Counted from the first letter of the stretch, positions 24,596 through 33,417 are shown. The stretch is DNA of 64,000 bases from Sporosarcina sp. BP05 (GCF_014282005.1 NZ_JACFTD010000008.1:1-64000), one strand, 5' to 3'. Notes: generated by a model from the letters alone, not told the origin. Made by a program: numbers and translations.

Positions 24596-25777
24596 ATGAC
24601 AGAAACTCGTATTGCAGCAATTGACGTAGGAAACGATTCATTGAAAGCCATTTTCGGTAAGTTGGAAGCAGAACTTAATATACCAAATGTAATTGCACAA
24701 GATGTTGCAGATCGTCCAGTTATCGGTATTGAAGAACTCGACAACCAAGAACCTACTGAAGGCATTCATATTCGTTTACACTCCCCAACATTAAAAGATA
24801 ATAACGCTATTTATCGTGTTGGGAATCTTGCTACTAAAAGTGGGAATTCAACTGAACTAGATCCAGGCAGCAACAAGTCTGAGGAAGATCAAACTTTGGT
24901 TATGTTGTTCGCGGCTCTGGCATTAGATGCAGCTCGTGACGAAAATAAAGGCATTTTTAAACGTAATAATAATGTAATTGAAGCTACGTATACACTAGGC
25001 ACAGGACTTCCACTTAGGGAAGTAAAGGAAGGGAAAGATGTTGGTTATCGTTCTCAGTTGCTTAGCTCTGTTCACCAAGTAGAGTTTTTAGTTACACCTA
25101 AATATCAAGGTATAAAAGTAAATATTAAGTTTGATGAAGTAAAAGTTTATCCAGAAGGTTTTGCCGCGTTTATCAACCTTGTCATGGATAATAATTTAAA
25201 TATCATTAACAAGGAATTAATCGATAAACAAATCTTGATACAAGACATTGGTGGGTTATCAACGGATGTTGCGGTCATTAGAAACCGTAAAGTGGATGAC
25301 GATAAGGCGCAAGGCTTCAACTTAGGAGTGTCAGAGTCTCTTGATGCGATTCGGGAAGAAATTTACGCTAGACATGGCGTAGAGTTGGACAGCCGTCTAG
25401 ACGTTGTGGATATTATTACGAAGAAAAATAACCGTAATCACATCATGGTAAAAGGAAGCCGGACAAGCGTGCATGATATTGTAGACCGGATTCTCTTAGA
25501 ATTAGCGAAAAAGCAATACCGTCATTTACGGAATGTATGGGCAAGAAACTCGCAATCTGAGATCTGTTATTTCATCGGCGGGGGCTCTATTGTCCTTAAA
25601 GATTACCTTAAAACGTTGAATAATAGCTTAGATGGCTATAACATCGATTTCTTTGAAGATGAAAAAGAAAGCGTTTGGATGATGGCCAATGCTTATTACA
25701 AATTAATTTCAGATTTTGCGAAAAAAAGCCAGAAAGTAAAATACAAAGAAGAAGAAAAGTTCGTTAAAACAAAGTAA
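24596..25777 (+). CDS. parM: ParM/StbA-type actin-like partition ATPase
   Basis: A 393-residue actin-fold ATPase expected to form filaments that separate DNA copies. IAAIDVGNDSLKAIFG (about 6-21) is the phosphate-1 motif, LIQDIGGLSTDVAVIRN (about 215-231) the phosphate-2 motif, and CYFIGGGSIVLKDYL (about 328-342) the adenosine motif. The ATG at 24596 follows GGGGAGG by nine bases. The next gene, 11 bp away, encodes a ParR-like adaptor and the iteron array lies upstream, giving a complete parMRC arrangement. Such loci are normally on plasmids or phages; here the flanking genes look chromosomal. Confidence 0.88.
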   Translation: MTETRIAAIDVGNDSLKAIFGKLEAELNIPNVIAQDVADRPVIGIEELDNQEPTEGIHIRLHSPTLKDNNAIYRVGNLATKSGNSTELDPGSNKSEEDQTLVMLFAALALDAARDENKGIFKRNNNVIEATYTLGTGLPLREVKEGKDVGYRSQLLSSVHQVEFLVTPKYQGIKVNIKFDEVKVYPEGFAAFINLVMDNNLNIINKELIDKQILIQDIGGLSTDVAVIRNRKVDDDKAQGFNLGVSESLDAIREEIYARHGVELDSRLDVVDIITKKNNRNHIMVKGSRTSVHDIVDRILLELAKKQYRHLRNVWARNSQSEICYFIGGGSIVLKDYLKTLNNSLDGYNIDFFEDEKESVWMMANAYYKLISDFAKKSQKVKYKEEEKFVKTK

Positions 25778-25788
25778 GGTGATAATTC

Positions 25789-26325
25789 ATGAGTGAAACA
25801 GGATTGAAGAGGGGACAGCCTATTACATTTCGTCTCCCATCGGATACATCTGATCAGACACTGAAGCAACTGCAAAAGTTAAAAGAAGTCGAAAGAAGAA
25901 ACTTTTCCAGTAAAATTGCGGAATTCGTGATAGACGGGGTCAATGATTCTCTTTTAAAGCACAGAGAGGCCATCACAATTCCGCTTCCGAAAGGGTTAAC
26001 TAAAGCACAACGCGATTGGTTAAAGCATGAACATTCCGAGGCGCTTTTGGGGAGTATCGTCTATCAGCTGATGTCTGATCCGAACCGTACGGCTGCACTC
26101 TTTGCATCACTGAATAGCAATGCGATAAACGTAGATGATGCTTTATATCTTCAGGAAGAAACGAGCGCTGACGTAGAACTGGAGATAGAAGATCACTTAA
26201 TAAGTACTGATATGAATGATGACCTGGATAACTTTGATTGGGAACAGTTAAAGGGGCCAGAAGAAAGATCTGTTGAAGATGAGGAAGACCCTTTAAGTGA
26301 CTTCCTTGCTCAGATGAATAAATAA
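25789..26325 (+). CDS. ParR-like adaptor of the partition locus
   Basis: A 178-residue protein directly after parM. Residues about 10-58 (PITFRLPSDTSDQTLKQLQK then FSSKIAEFVIDGV) fit a ribbon-helix-helix DNA-binding domain: a short strand followed by two helices. The C-terminal third is very acidic (EIEDHLISTDMNDDLDNFDW, EERSVEDEEDPLSDFLAQMNK), like the ParR tails that cap ParM filaments. Assignment rests on position, predicted fold and charge pattern, not on a recognised sequence match. It would bind the upstream iterons. Confidence 0.65.
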   Translation: MSETGLKRGQPITFRLPSDTSDQTLKQLQKLKEVERRNFSSKIAEFVIDGVNDSLLKHREAITIPLPKGLTKAQRDWLKHEHSEALLGSIVYQLMSDPNRTAALFASLNSNAINVDDALYLQEETSADVELEIEDHLISTDMNDDLDNFDWEQLKGPEERSVEDEEDPLSDFLAQMNK

Positions 26326-26328
26326 TGT

Positions 26329-26398
26329 TGGGTGCCTGTGTAAGAAAACACTGTGAATGCTGAATCATTCATGGTAGTTTGTTGCGCAGGCACTTTTT
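26329..26398 (+). terminator. AGGCACC-type inverted repeat acting as terminator after parR
   Basis: GGGTGCCTGTG at the left and GCGCAGGCACT at the right close a 65-bp imperfect hairpin (AAACACTGTGAATG / CATTCA- inside), followed by T5. The ends belong to the same dispersed family as the repeat at 7266-7320. Confidence 0.55.
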
Positions 26399-26527
26399 GT
26401 TATGATTTCTTTAGTCGTAAAGAGACAAATTTGTTGATTTTTTTGAATTCGGTCCTTGCTCATTACGAGTAGTGCTATAATTTCATTGAAGGAAGTCTTT
26501 ATACATAATTATAAGCGGGAGAATATC

Positions 26528-27802
26528 ATGCCAAAAAAAATCTTCAATCAGAAATTAATGAGATCGAATATAACCGTGTTGGTTTTAACGGCAGTATTGA
26601 CGGCGGTCGTTGGTGAATTTAAAGTTATTCCTTTCAGCGGAGAGGTTTTTCGTTTTGGAATGGGGAGTATTGTATATTTTTTACTGTTTCTTATTCGACC
26701 ACCAGCGTCTCCTATTTTAACGGGGTTCGTAACGGGTATAACAGTTGTTTCTTTTCGACTGCTTATGGATATGAGGCTTGAAGCGTTTAATTTATTGGCA
26801 AGTTTGAACAATCATTTGCCTACTTTTTTGTTTTACTTTTTTTTTGCCCTTGGGGTAAGTATCATCAATATAGAGAAGTATAAAACGTTCCCGTTACTAT
26901 TAGGGGCTTGTGCAGCGCTATTCGATTTTGTTGGCAACAGCGCCGAGTTCCTTATGCGTGACCTGCTGTTACATCGTGGGGGCCTGAATGTGAAGGACTT
27001 AGCTTTGGTTAGTGGGGTTGCATTATTCCGCAGTTATTTTGTTGTGGGGTTATGCAGCTCCATTACGATAGCGGAACAAAAGAAGCGCATGCAAGAAATG
27101 CTCGGCGTCGGTTCAGAACTGTATGCGGAAACGCTTTACTTGCAAAAGTCGATGAATCCTATTGAACAAATTACAGCATCGAGTCATGATCTATATCGGA
27201 AGTTGAAAAAGGAAAACCTTCAGACGTTGAGTGTACAGGCATTAGCCATAGCGCAGGAAATCCATGAGGTGAAGAAGGATTCACAGCGTATTTTGTCGGG
27301 GCTATCCAAAATCACGAACGTAAAACGGCATGATGTGTTCTTACTTTCTGATTTACTGGGTTTCGTTGTGACGGCGAATGAAAAATATAGTGAGCTGTTA
27401 AAGAAGACGATTACTTTCCGATTGTCGGCAACCGTCGATTTTGAAACGGACCAACATATCCCCCTGCTTGCATTGTTGAATAATCTTACCGCCAACGCTG
27501 TTGAATCCATTGCGGATACAGGGGAGATTGATTTTGAATTGTATGAGGACGAGGAGCGCATCTGTATCAAGATAAAGGATAGCGGCAAAGGCATTGCGAA
27601 AGAGGACGTCCCAATCATTTTTGAACCAGGTTATACGACGAAATTTAACGACCGTGGCGTTGCTGCAACGGGAATTGGCCTATCTCATGTACAGGAGATC
27701 CTTCAGACGTTGGAAGGTCGAATTCAAATCGAAACGCTGGGAAAAGGAACGATTTTTTATGTTTGGATTCCGATTCATACCATTCGAAAGAGAGTTGAAT
27801 AA
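26528..27802 (+). CDS. GlnK/DctS-like membrane sensor histidine kinase
   Basis: A 424-residue sensor kinase. About six membrane helices cover residues 10-195 (NITVLVLTAVLTAVVGEF, IVYFLLFLIRPPASPILTGF and others). The phospho-acceptor region is IAQEIHEVKKDSQRILSGLS (His in HEVKKD); the ATPase has NLTANAVESI (N box), DSGKGI (G1) and ATGIGLSHVQEIL (G2). The pattern resembles B. subtilis YcbA/GlnK. ATG at 26528 follows GGGAGAA; the earlier in-frame ATG lacks a site. Its stop overlaps the regulator's ATG (TAATG). It likely senses an extracellular dicarboxylate or amino acid imported by the downstream symporter. Confidence 0.88.
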   Translation: MPKKIFNQKLMRSNITVLVLTAVLTAVVGEFKVIPFSGEVFRFGMGSIVYFLLFLIRPPASPILTGFVTGITVVSFRLLMDMRLEAFNLLASLNNHLPTFLFYFFFALGVSIINIEKYKTFPLLLGACAALFDFVGNSAEFLMRDLLLHRGGLNVKDLALVSGVALFRSYFVVGLCSSITIAEQKKRMQEMLGVGSELYAETLYLQKSMNPIEQITASSHDLYRKLKKENLQTLSVQALAIAQEIHEVKKDSQRILSGLSKITNVKRHDVFLLSDLLGFVVTANEKYSELLKKTITFRLSATVDFETDQHIPLLALLNNLTANAVESIADTGEIDFELYEDEERICIKIKDSGKGIAKEDVPIIFEPGYTTKFNDRGVAATGIGLSHVQEILQTLEGRIQIETLGKGTIFYVWIPIHTIRKRVE

Positions 27803-28689
27803 TGCTGCGCTATTATATAATTGATGATGATATGGCAAGTCGAAGAATGCTGGAGAAAGTCATAGTAGAAGGCGATCTCGGTATGGTAATCGGTGATGCC
27901 GAAAGTGGTGTGAAGGCAATTTCACCCGTCCTTTCATTGCAACCTGATATTGTTTTGGTCGATTTGTTAATGCCTGGATTGGATGGGATTGAAACGATGG
28001 AGCAATTGAAGAATCAAGGTTTTCAAGGGCAATTCATCATGATTTCTCAAGTTGTCAATAAAGAAATGGTCGGAGAAGCGTATGAAAAAGGAGTAGAATT
28101 TTTCATACATAAGCCAATAAATCGTGTGGAAGTGCAGAGTATTTTAAGAAAGACCGCGGAGAAATCACGTTTAAAAGATTCGTTGATTGCAATCCGGGAG
28201 TCGTTGGCACATATTGGGCCGGCTGTTAAAACGATAAAGCATCGAAATGTGAAAGAAATTGTTTCATCCATATTGAACGACATGGGGATTATCGGTGAAG
28301 TGGGTAGTGGTGATATTGTCGCGATGATTGAAATTCTAATGAGTCAGCAGGGGCGGGGTAGCCAATTACCGCCGTTAAAAGAGTTATATGAAGCGGTTGC
28401 AGGCAAGATGAATAATGTGGACATCAACAAAGAGAGTAAAGCGATTGAGCAACGGATTCGCAGAACGATTCTTGTAGCTATCAATCATTTGGCTTCGTTG
28501 GGAGCGGTGGATTACACGACTCGAGAGTTTGAGTATTATGCACCTCGTTATTTTGACTTTCAAGAAATACGTAATCGAATGAAACAGATTCAAGAAGACA
28601 GTCATGAGCCAATGAAAGTGAAAATTAATTGTAAGAAATTTATTCAAGTTTTATACCTTGAAACCGGTGATAAGTTTGGTCAGACTTGA
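27802..28689 (+). CDS. YcbB/GlnL-type response regulator
   Basis: A 295-residue regulator. Receiver domain 1-120: IIDDDMASRR (acidic pocket), DIVLVDLLMPGLDG (phospho-Asp at about 54) and HKP (Lys). The C-terminal part, about 140-280 (NVKEIVSSILNDMGIIGEVG, AIEQRIRRTILVAINHLASL, YYAPRYFDF), is the YcbB-type DNA-binding domain found in GlnL. In B. subtilis this type controls glutamine use; here the next gene is a dicarboxylate/glutamate symporter, so control of uptake is the likely job. Confidence 0.9.
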   Translation: MLRYYIIDDDMASRRMLEKVIVEGDLGMVIGDAESGVKAISPVLSLQPDIVLVDLLMPGLDGIETMEQLKNQGFQGQFIMISQVVNKEMVGEAYEKGVEFFIHKPINRVEVQSILRKTAEKSRLKDSLIAIRESLAHIGPAVKTIKHRNVKEIVSSILNDMGIIGEVGSGDIVAMIEILMSQQGRGSQLPPLKELYEAVAGKMNNVDINKESKAIEQRIRRTILVAINHLASLGAVDYTTREFEYYAPRYFDFQEIRNRMKQIQEDSHEPMKVKINCKKFIQVLYLETGDKFGQT

Positions 28690-28793
28690 GTACGAGTACC
28701 TAATTTTAAGAAAATACTGAATTATAAAATGTAGGATTTCGTCGGATTTGATAAGTTGACCCTATTATTATCTCTAAACCTAATCCTGAACTA

Positions 28794-28807
28794 TGGAAGC
28801 GGTTTCA
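28794..28807 (+). promoter_or_regulatory. Weak cre-like site before the symporter gene
   Basis: TGGAAGCGGTTTCA matches the CcpA cre consensus TGWAARCGYTWNCW at 12 of 14 positions and is nearly palindromic. It lies about 25 bp before the ATG, downstream of a TTGACC box at 28756, a place where CcpA would block elongation. Confidence 0.4.
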
Positions 28808-28831
28808 TTTTGGAGAAGGGGTGAATGATTG

Positions 28832-30106
28832 ATGAAGAAAAAATTTAAATTTACTTTAGCCTATCAAATTCTTGCGGGATTAATTTTAGGGATTGCTGTG
28901 GGTGGTATTTTTTACGGGAATCCGGCTGTGGAAACCTATTTGCAACCACTTGGTACAATCTTCATTAGCATGATTAAAATGATTGTGGTTCCAATTATCG
29001 TTTCTACATTAATTATTGGCGTTGCTGGGACTGGGGATATCAAGAAATTAGGTAAACTCGGCGGGAAAACATTGATCTATTTTGAAGTTGTCACGACGAT
29101 TGCGATACTTGTCGGTTTGTTGGCTGCTAACCTATTCCAGCCAGGTATGGGCATCGACATGTCTGCGCTTACGAAAACGGATATATCTAAGCATGTTGAA
29201 ACGACTGAAGCCATGGCGGATAACGGCCTCATTGACATCATTGTCAATATTGTTCCGACGAATATTATTCAGTCCTTGGGTGAGGGGAATATGTTGTCGA
29301 TTATTTTCTTCTCCGTTTTGTTTGGTTTAGGGGTTGCTGCAATTGGTGATAGAGGAAAACCGGTGCTGGCATTTTTCCAAGGAACTGCGGATGCCATGTT
29401 CTGGGTCACGAACTTGGTTATGAAATTCGCACCGATTGGGGTATTTGGGTTAATCGGTGTAACGGTTTCGAAATTTGGATTGCAATCATTGATCCCACTT
29501 GGAAAACTGGCGCTACTTGTCTATGTAACGATGATTTTCTTTATTATTGTTGTCTTGGGCATCATTGCAAAAATGGTTGGTACGAGTATTTTCCGCCTTA
29601 TGAAAGTGCTGAAAGATGAACTGCTTTTGGCGTTTACCACAGCAAGTTCGGAAACGGTGTTGCCTAGAATTATGGAGAAAATGGAGAAGTTCGGTTGTCC
29701 GAAAGATATCGTCTCCTTTGTTATTCCGACGGGGTATTCATTTAACTTGGATGGATCAACGTTGTATCAGGCGTTGGCGGCGATGTTCATCGCTCAGATG
29801 TATGGGATTGAATTGAGTATTTCGGAACAAATTACGTTAGTGCTGGTCTTAATGGTAACGTCAAAAGGCATGGCAGGGGTGCCGGGGGCTTCGTTCGTTG
29901 TTTTACTAGCGACTTTGGGAACTGTCGGTATACCACTGGAAGGCTTGGCGTTTATTGCGGGGATCGATCGGATTCTAGATATGGCACGTACGGCTGTCAA
30001 CGTTGTTGGCAACGCGCTAGCGACTGTTGTATTGTCGAAGTGGGAAGGTCGGTTTGACCCTGAGAAAGAGGATACGTACTTCGCGGCTACTGAAAAATTG
30101 GCGTAA
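28832..30106 (+). CDS. Dicarboxylate/amino acid:cation symporter (DAACS family, GltP/DctP-like)
   Basis: A 424-residue secondary transporter importing glutamate, aspartate or C4-dicarboxylates with H+ or Na+. Features: eight or so helices with re-entrant loops, the serine-rich hairpin AFTTASSETVLPRIMEKME (about 265-283), the NMDGT-equivalent SFNLDGSTLYQALA, and TSKGMAGVPGASFVVL. ATG at 28832 follows GGAGAAGGGG; a TTG immediately before it is also possible. Placed directly after a GlnK/GlnL-like sensor pair, which probably induces it when the substrate is present outside. Confidence 0.93.
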   Translation: MKKKFKFTLAYQILAGLILGIAVGGIFYGNPAVETYLQPLGTIFISMIKMIVVPIIVSTLIIGVAGTGDIKKLGKLGGKTLIYFEVVTTIAILVGLLAANLFQPGMGIDMSALTKTDISKHVETTEAMADNGLIDIIVNIVPTNIIQSLGEGNMLSIIFFSVLFGLGVAAIGDRGKPVLAFFQGTADAMFWVTNLVMKFAPIGVFGLIGVTVSKFGLQSLIPLGKLALLVYVTMIFFIIVVLGIIAKMVGTSIFRLMKVLKDELLLAFTTASSETVLPRIMEKMEKFGCPKDIVSFVIPTGYSFNLDGSTLYQALAAMFIAQMYGIELSISEQITLVLVLMVTSKGMAGVPGASFVVLLATLGTVGIPLEGLAFIAGIDRILDMARTAVNVVGNALATVVLSKWEGRFDPEKEDTYFAATEKLA

Positions 30107-30138
30107 GGTCAAATTTAGCGTTTAAGAAAGATAAAAAG

Positions 30139-30183
30139 CAGGCAGTTTCTCGAACCTTTTTGGTTTAGGGAAACTGCCTTTTG
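30139..30183 (+). terminator. Rho-independent terminator of the symporter gene
   Basis: AGGCAGTTTC and GAAACTGCCT form a perfect 10-bp stem over a 20-nt loop, followed by T4. Confidence 0.82.
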
Positions 30184-30193
30184 GTTGGGAATG

Positions 30194-30403
30194 TTAACGC
30201 ATTGTAAGATTAGTTAGTATGACACCTGCGATAATAACGAGTACTCCGAAAAGACTGAGCCACATGGATTTGTCGGGATTATTCGGTCTGCTGTCTGCTC
30301 GGTGCATAGGTTTGGCCTTCTTTCGGTTTATGTCTTTACCTATACTCTTCCCGACCCTAGAGTAGAATAAACTACTTAGCTGAAATAGACCAATCATTCC
30401 CAC
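30194..30403 (-). CDS. Small single-helix membrane protein, unknown
   Basis: A 69-residue frame with a basic middle part (KSIGKDINRKKAKPMHRADS) and one C-terminal membrane helix (MWLSLFGVLVIIAGVILTNL). GTG start at 30403 or ATG two codons later; GAAGAGATGTGGG upstream is a moderate site. Lies convergent to the symporter terminator and divergent from the thiamine operon. No family recognised. Confidence 0.5.
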   Translation of the reverse strand: MGMIGLFQLSSLFYSRVGKSIGKDINRKKAKPMHRADSRPNNPDKSMWLSLFGVLVIIAGVILTNLTMR

Positions 30404-30450
30404 ATCTCTTCATCAACTATGTTACACTTGCTACAAAGCTGAATAGTTTA

Positions 30451-30545
30451 ACAACCACTAGGGGAGCCTTTTTTAGGCTGAGACGTGCATGAATGCGCGG
30501 ACCCTTGGAACCTGATCCGGATTATACCGGCGTAGGAAAGTGGGC
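30451..30545 (+). ncRNA. TPP riboswitch (THI element)
   Basis: The conserved THI pieces appear in order: ACTAGGGGAGCC, GGCTGAGA, GGACCCTTGGAACCTGAT, CCGGATTATACCGGCGTAGG and AAAGTGG. Thiamine pyrophosphate binding would fold the downstream terminator (30573-30607) and stop transcription of thiD-thiE. Confidence 0.97.
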
Positions 30546-30572
30546 ACGCCTTTTATGAACAGCAAAATGGCT

Positions 30573-30607
30573 AGCCGCTTTCTTACGCCACCGGAAAGCG
30601 GCTTTTT
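30573..30607 (+). terminator. Expression-platform terminator of the TPP riboswitch
   Basis: AGCCGCTTTC and GGAAAGCGGCT form a 10-bp stem with T5 after it, 28 bp beyond the aptamer and just before thiD. Confidence 0.88.
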
Positions 30608-30634
30608 AGTATAAATAAAAGGGTGGCGAATCAG

Positions 30635-31465
30635 TTGGTACATGTGGCATTGACAATTGCGGGGTCGGATAGTGGCGGCGGGGCAGGTATACAGGCGGAC
30701 TTGAAGACATTTCAGGAACTAGGCGTGTTTGGTACATCGGCACTGACGGCGGTAACAGCTCAAAATACATGTGGGGTGTCGGCGATACAGCCGATAGACG
30801 CTGCTGTTGTTACAGCGCAAATTCGGGCGGTTATGGAAGACTTCGACATAAAAGCGATAAAGACGGGTATGTTATTTTCGGCGGAGATTATCCATGCGGT
30901 GGCAGATGCATTTCATTGGCGTGGCATTCCGCTAGTCATTGATCCGGTAATGATTGCGAAGGGCGGTGCTTCATTGTTAAAAGATGAAGCGGTTGTGGCG
31001 CTGAAGACGGTTCTTCTACCACATGCAGCTATTGTGACTCCTAATATTCCGGAGGCAGAAGTACTTGCTGGAATGGAGATAAAGTCGGAAATAGACATGG
31101 AACAAGCAGCGAAGCATATAATAGCCCTGGGCGCGAGGGCGGTTCTCATTAAAGGGGGCCATCGAAAAGAAGCATCTTTTGCGGAAGATTTGTTCATGGG
31201 GGCCGACGGGGAACGGTTTTTGGTTCGTGCACCCTGGATTGATACGAAAGACACGCATGGAACGGGGTGCACGTATTCAGCGGCACTGACAGCGTTTTTG
31301 GCAAATGGCGAAACGGCAGCAAATGCAGTTGTATCTGCAAAATGTTTCATCCACGCAGCAATTGAAGATGGACTTAAAATTGGTGGCGGTCATGGTCCGA
31401 CGAATCATTGGGCATATGGACGCCGCGGCAACAAGACAATGGAAGGGGTTGTAGTTTATGGATAA
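30635..31465 (+). CDS. thiD: Hydroxymethylpyrimidine/phosphomethylpyrimidine kinase
   Basis: A ribokinase-fold enzyme phosphorylating HMP and HMP-P for thiamine synthesis. ALTIAGSDSGGGAGIQADLK at the N-terminus, DPVMIAKGG, TPNIPEAEVLAG, LIKGGH and the anion-hole DTHGTGCTYSAAL motif are all present. The TTG at 30635 is preceded by AAGGGTGG at eight bases and gives the family-usual length of 276; the GTG at 30623 (four residues longer) sits right on that site. The gene overlaps thiE by eight bases. Confidence 0.94.
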   Translation: MVHVALTIAGSDSGGGAGIQADLKTFQELGVFGTSALTAVTAQNTCGVSAIQPIDAAVVTAQIRAVMEDFDIKAIKTGMLFSAEIIHAVADAFHWRGIPLVIDPVMIAKGGASLLKDEAVVALKTVLLPHAAIVTPNIPEAEVLAGMEIKSEIDMEQAAKHIIALGARAVLIKGGHRKEASFAEDLFMGADGERFLVRAPWIDTKDTHGTGCTYSAALTAFLANGETAANAVVSAKCFIHAAIEDGLKIGGGHGPTNHWAYGRRGNKTMEGVVVYG

Positions 31466-32117
31466 GCAAACAGTTAACTTATATTTCATCATGGGCACAG
31501 TGAATTTGGCGGGACGCGATCCGTTGCATGTCTTAGAAGAGGCGCTAAAGGGCGGCGTAACGAGCTTTCAATTACGTGAAAAAGGTCCCGGCGCGTTAAC
31601 GGGTGAAGAATTGAAGGCTTTCGCACTTGCGTGTCAGCAATTATGTGAACAATATAGTGTGCCCTTCATCATCAATGATGATATAGATCTTGCGATTGAA
31701 ATTGGTGCAGATGGCGTTCATATCGGGCAGGAGGACGGATACATTTCGGCAGTGCGCAAGAGGGTTGGTCTAGACATGCTAATTGGTGTTTCTACGCATA
31801 ATGTGGCGGAAGCGCTAGCAGCAGCTGATGCGGGTGCGGACTATATCGGTCTTGGCCCAGTTTACGAGACGCAGACGAAAAGTGATACGCAACCTGTTAT
31901 TGGTCTTGAAGTGGTTAGCGAAGTGGTATCGTTATTACCTGGATTGCCAATTGTTGCGATTGGCGGTATTTCTGAACGCAAAGCCAGCGCAGTTATAAAA
32001 GCCGGTGCTTCAGGGGTAGCGGTTATTTCCGCGATTTCCGGTGAAGAAGATCCTGGAGAAGCAGCAAGTCGTTTAAAAGGCGCAGTCCTACTTTCGTTGA
32101 CAGGTATCGAAATGTAA
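31458..32117 (+). CDS. thiE: Thiamine phosphate synthase
   Basis: A 219-residue TIM-barrel enzyme joining HMP-PP and thiazole phosphate. YFIMGTVN, SFQLREKGPGALTGEE, INDDIDLAIEIGADGVHIGQ, GVSTHNVAEA and YIGLGPVYETQTKSD are family landmarks, as is IGGISERKASAVIKAGASGV. AAGGGG precedes the ATG within the end of thiD, so the two are translationally linked. thiM, the thiazole kinase often third in this operon, is not present here. Confidence 0.95.
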   Translation: MDKQTVNLYFIMGTVNLAGRDPLHVLEEALKGGVTSFQLREKGPGALTGEELKAFALACQQLCEQYSVPFIINDDIDLAIEIGADGVHIGQEDGYISAVRKRVGLDMLIGVSTHNVAEALAAADAGADYIGLGPVYETQTKSDTQPVIGLEVVSEVVSLLPGLPIVAIGGISERKASAVIKAGASGVAVISAISGEEDPGEAASRLKGAVLLSLTGIEM

Positions 32118-32166
32118 TGTTTAACCATTCGCGAAATACACCACACTTCCAAGTAAGGGGCGTGGT

Positions 32167-33375
32167 GTGCGGATGAAAAAGAAACTGTTTGAAATACAAA
32201 CCGTTTTGCATAAGGCGGATTTGATTTATTTCACATGGAATGATGTCGGAGGAACTTACTGCGTCTATAAAGACGGACATCATTTGTATGAAGGAACGGT
32301 CTCCGAATTTAGTGATGGTGATTTCAAGCATGCGAAACTATATAATTACGTAATCGAACGTGTGGAAGCTGGCGTCGTTGTTGACATTATTGTCATGCAG
32401 ACGTCAGCATTTGCTGAACAGAAAAACAAGGAAAACCCGCTTCAGTCGCTCGTCATGACAACGATTGTCGCAAAGACGCAAATTGCGTTGTCCTGGGAAG
32501 AAATAAAGGATGTCGCTGAGTATGACGTCTACCGAAATGGGACGTACATGACAACTGTGGCCAACAATCGCTACATTGACAGGGATTTTTCATTGGATGA
32601 AATCTATGCGTATACCATTGAATCGAAGCGTCCGCTTGTGAAGTCGGAAGAACGATTTAACGTATTTCAGTCGATTGTCTCCACTGTATTTGGGATGTTG
32701 AACCCGGTTTCATCGAAGGAAGAAGCTGCGATTGAACGGTTTTCGGTGACCAAAGTCATTGCCAAGCCGATAGAGTTACTAATTCCTGTTCAAGACAGAG
32801 TGCTCCGCCTAAATGTAGACAGATGGGGATTCCGCTACATGACGTTTTTAGAGGATGACTGGGTGTTAAATCCGAATCTATTGTCGCGAAATCGTTATTT
32901 TAAAGGGGATGACAGGGGATTTGATGTAAATGGGGCCTCTTATCGCACGCGGGTGGCCGTCGACCTGGCATATGATCTTGAACGTTCTCCGTTGACGTTT
33001 ACGCGGGATGTTGGACCGTCGATTGCCTATGATGCTTTCAAGCGCTTTAGGAAACAAGCGACTGCTTCACCCGACGGGATTATGTTGAAACGGACGAATC
33101 ACGGGGAAGACGAAGCGGGATTTTGTCTCTTACATGCTGTTGGAAATCCCCTATCAACGGCACCTGACATTAACTATGAAGTACGTGCAGTTATGCGGCG
33201 GGACGGAACGTTTGATATGACGGGCTACCACGATCAGGCGCCCCATCATGAGATTTACTTGATGCGCGGCGCAAGGGATGACTGGAAGCCAATCCACCAG
33301 GCGGAAAGTAAGGGGCTTGCATGGATGTCGGAAGTAATTGCATGGCAATACTGGCGAATATCAAATTTTGAATAG
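32167..33375 (+). CDS. DUF3238 family protein
   Basis: A 402-residue protein without signal peptide or membrane helix. The first 180 residues form two fibronectin-III-like repeats (YFTWNDVGGTYCVYKDGHHL; LSWEEIKDVAEYDVYRNGTY). The C-terminal 200 residues match what I know as DUF3238 (MLKRTNHGEDEAGFCLLHAV, RAVMRRDGTFDMTGYHDQAP, HEIYLM). Function unknown. GTG start at 32167 after AAGGGG (gap 6); an ATG at 32173 is possible. It follows thiE by 49 bp and may share its transcript, though no thiamine link is apparent. Confidence 0.7.
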   Translation: MRMKKKLFEIQTVLHKADLIYFTWNDVGGTYCVYKDGHHLYEGTVSEFSDGDFKHAKLYNYVIERVEAGVVVDIIVMQTSAFAEQKNKENPLQSLVMTTIVAKTQIALSWEEIKDVAEYDVYRNGTYMTTVANNRYIDRDFSLDEIYAYTIESKRPLVKSEERFNVFQSIVSTVFGMLNPVSSKEEAAIERFSVTKVIAKPIELLIPVQDRVLRLNVDRWGFRYMTFLEDDWVLNPNLLSRNRYFKGDDRGFDVNGASYRTRVAVDLAYDLERSPLTFTRDVGPSIAYDAFKRFRKQATASPDGIMLKRTNHGEDEAGFCLLHAVGNPLSTAPDINYEVRAVMRRDGTFDMTGYHDQAPHHEIYLMRGARDDWKPIHQAESKGLAWMSEVIAWQYWRISNFE

Positions 33376-33384
33376 TAAACGATG

Positions 33385-33417
33385 AACCCTTCCAGTGTCA
33401 TGAATGGAAGGGTTTTT
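33385..33417 (+). terminator. Rho-independent terminator
   Basis: AACCCTTCCA and TGGAAGGGTT form a perfect 10-bp stem followed by TTT. Confidence 0.85.
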
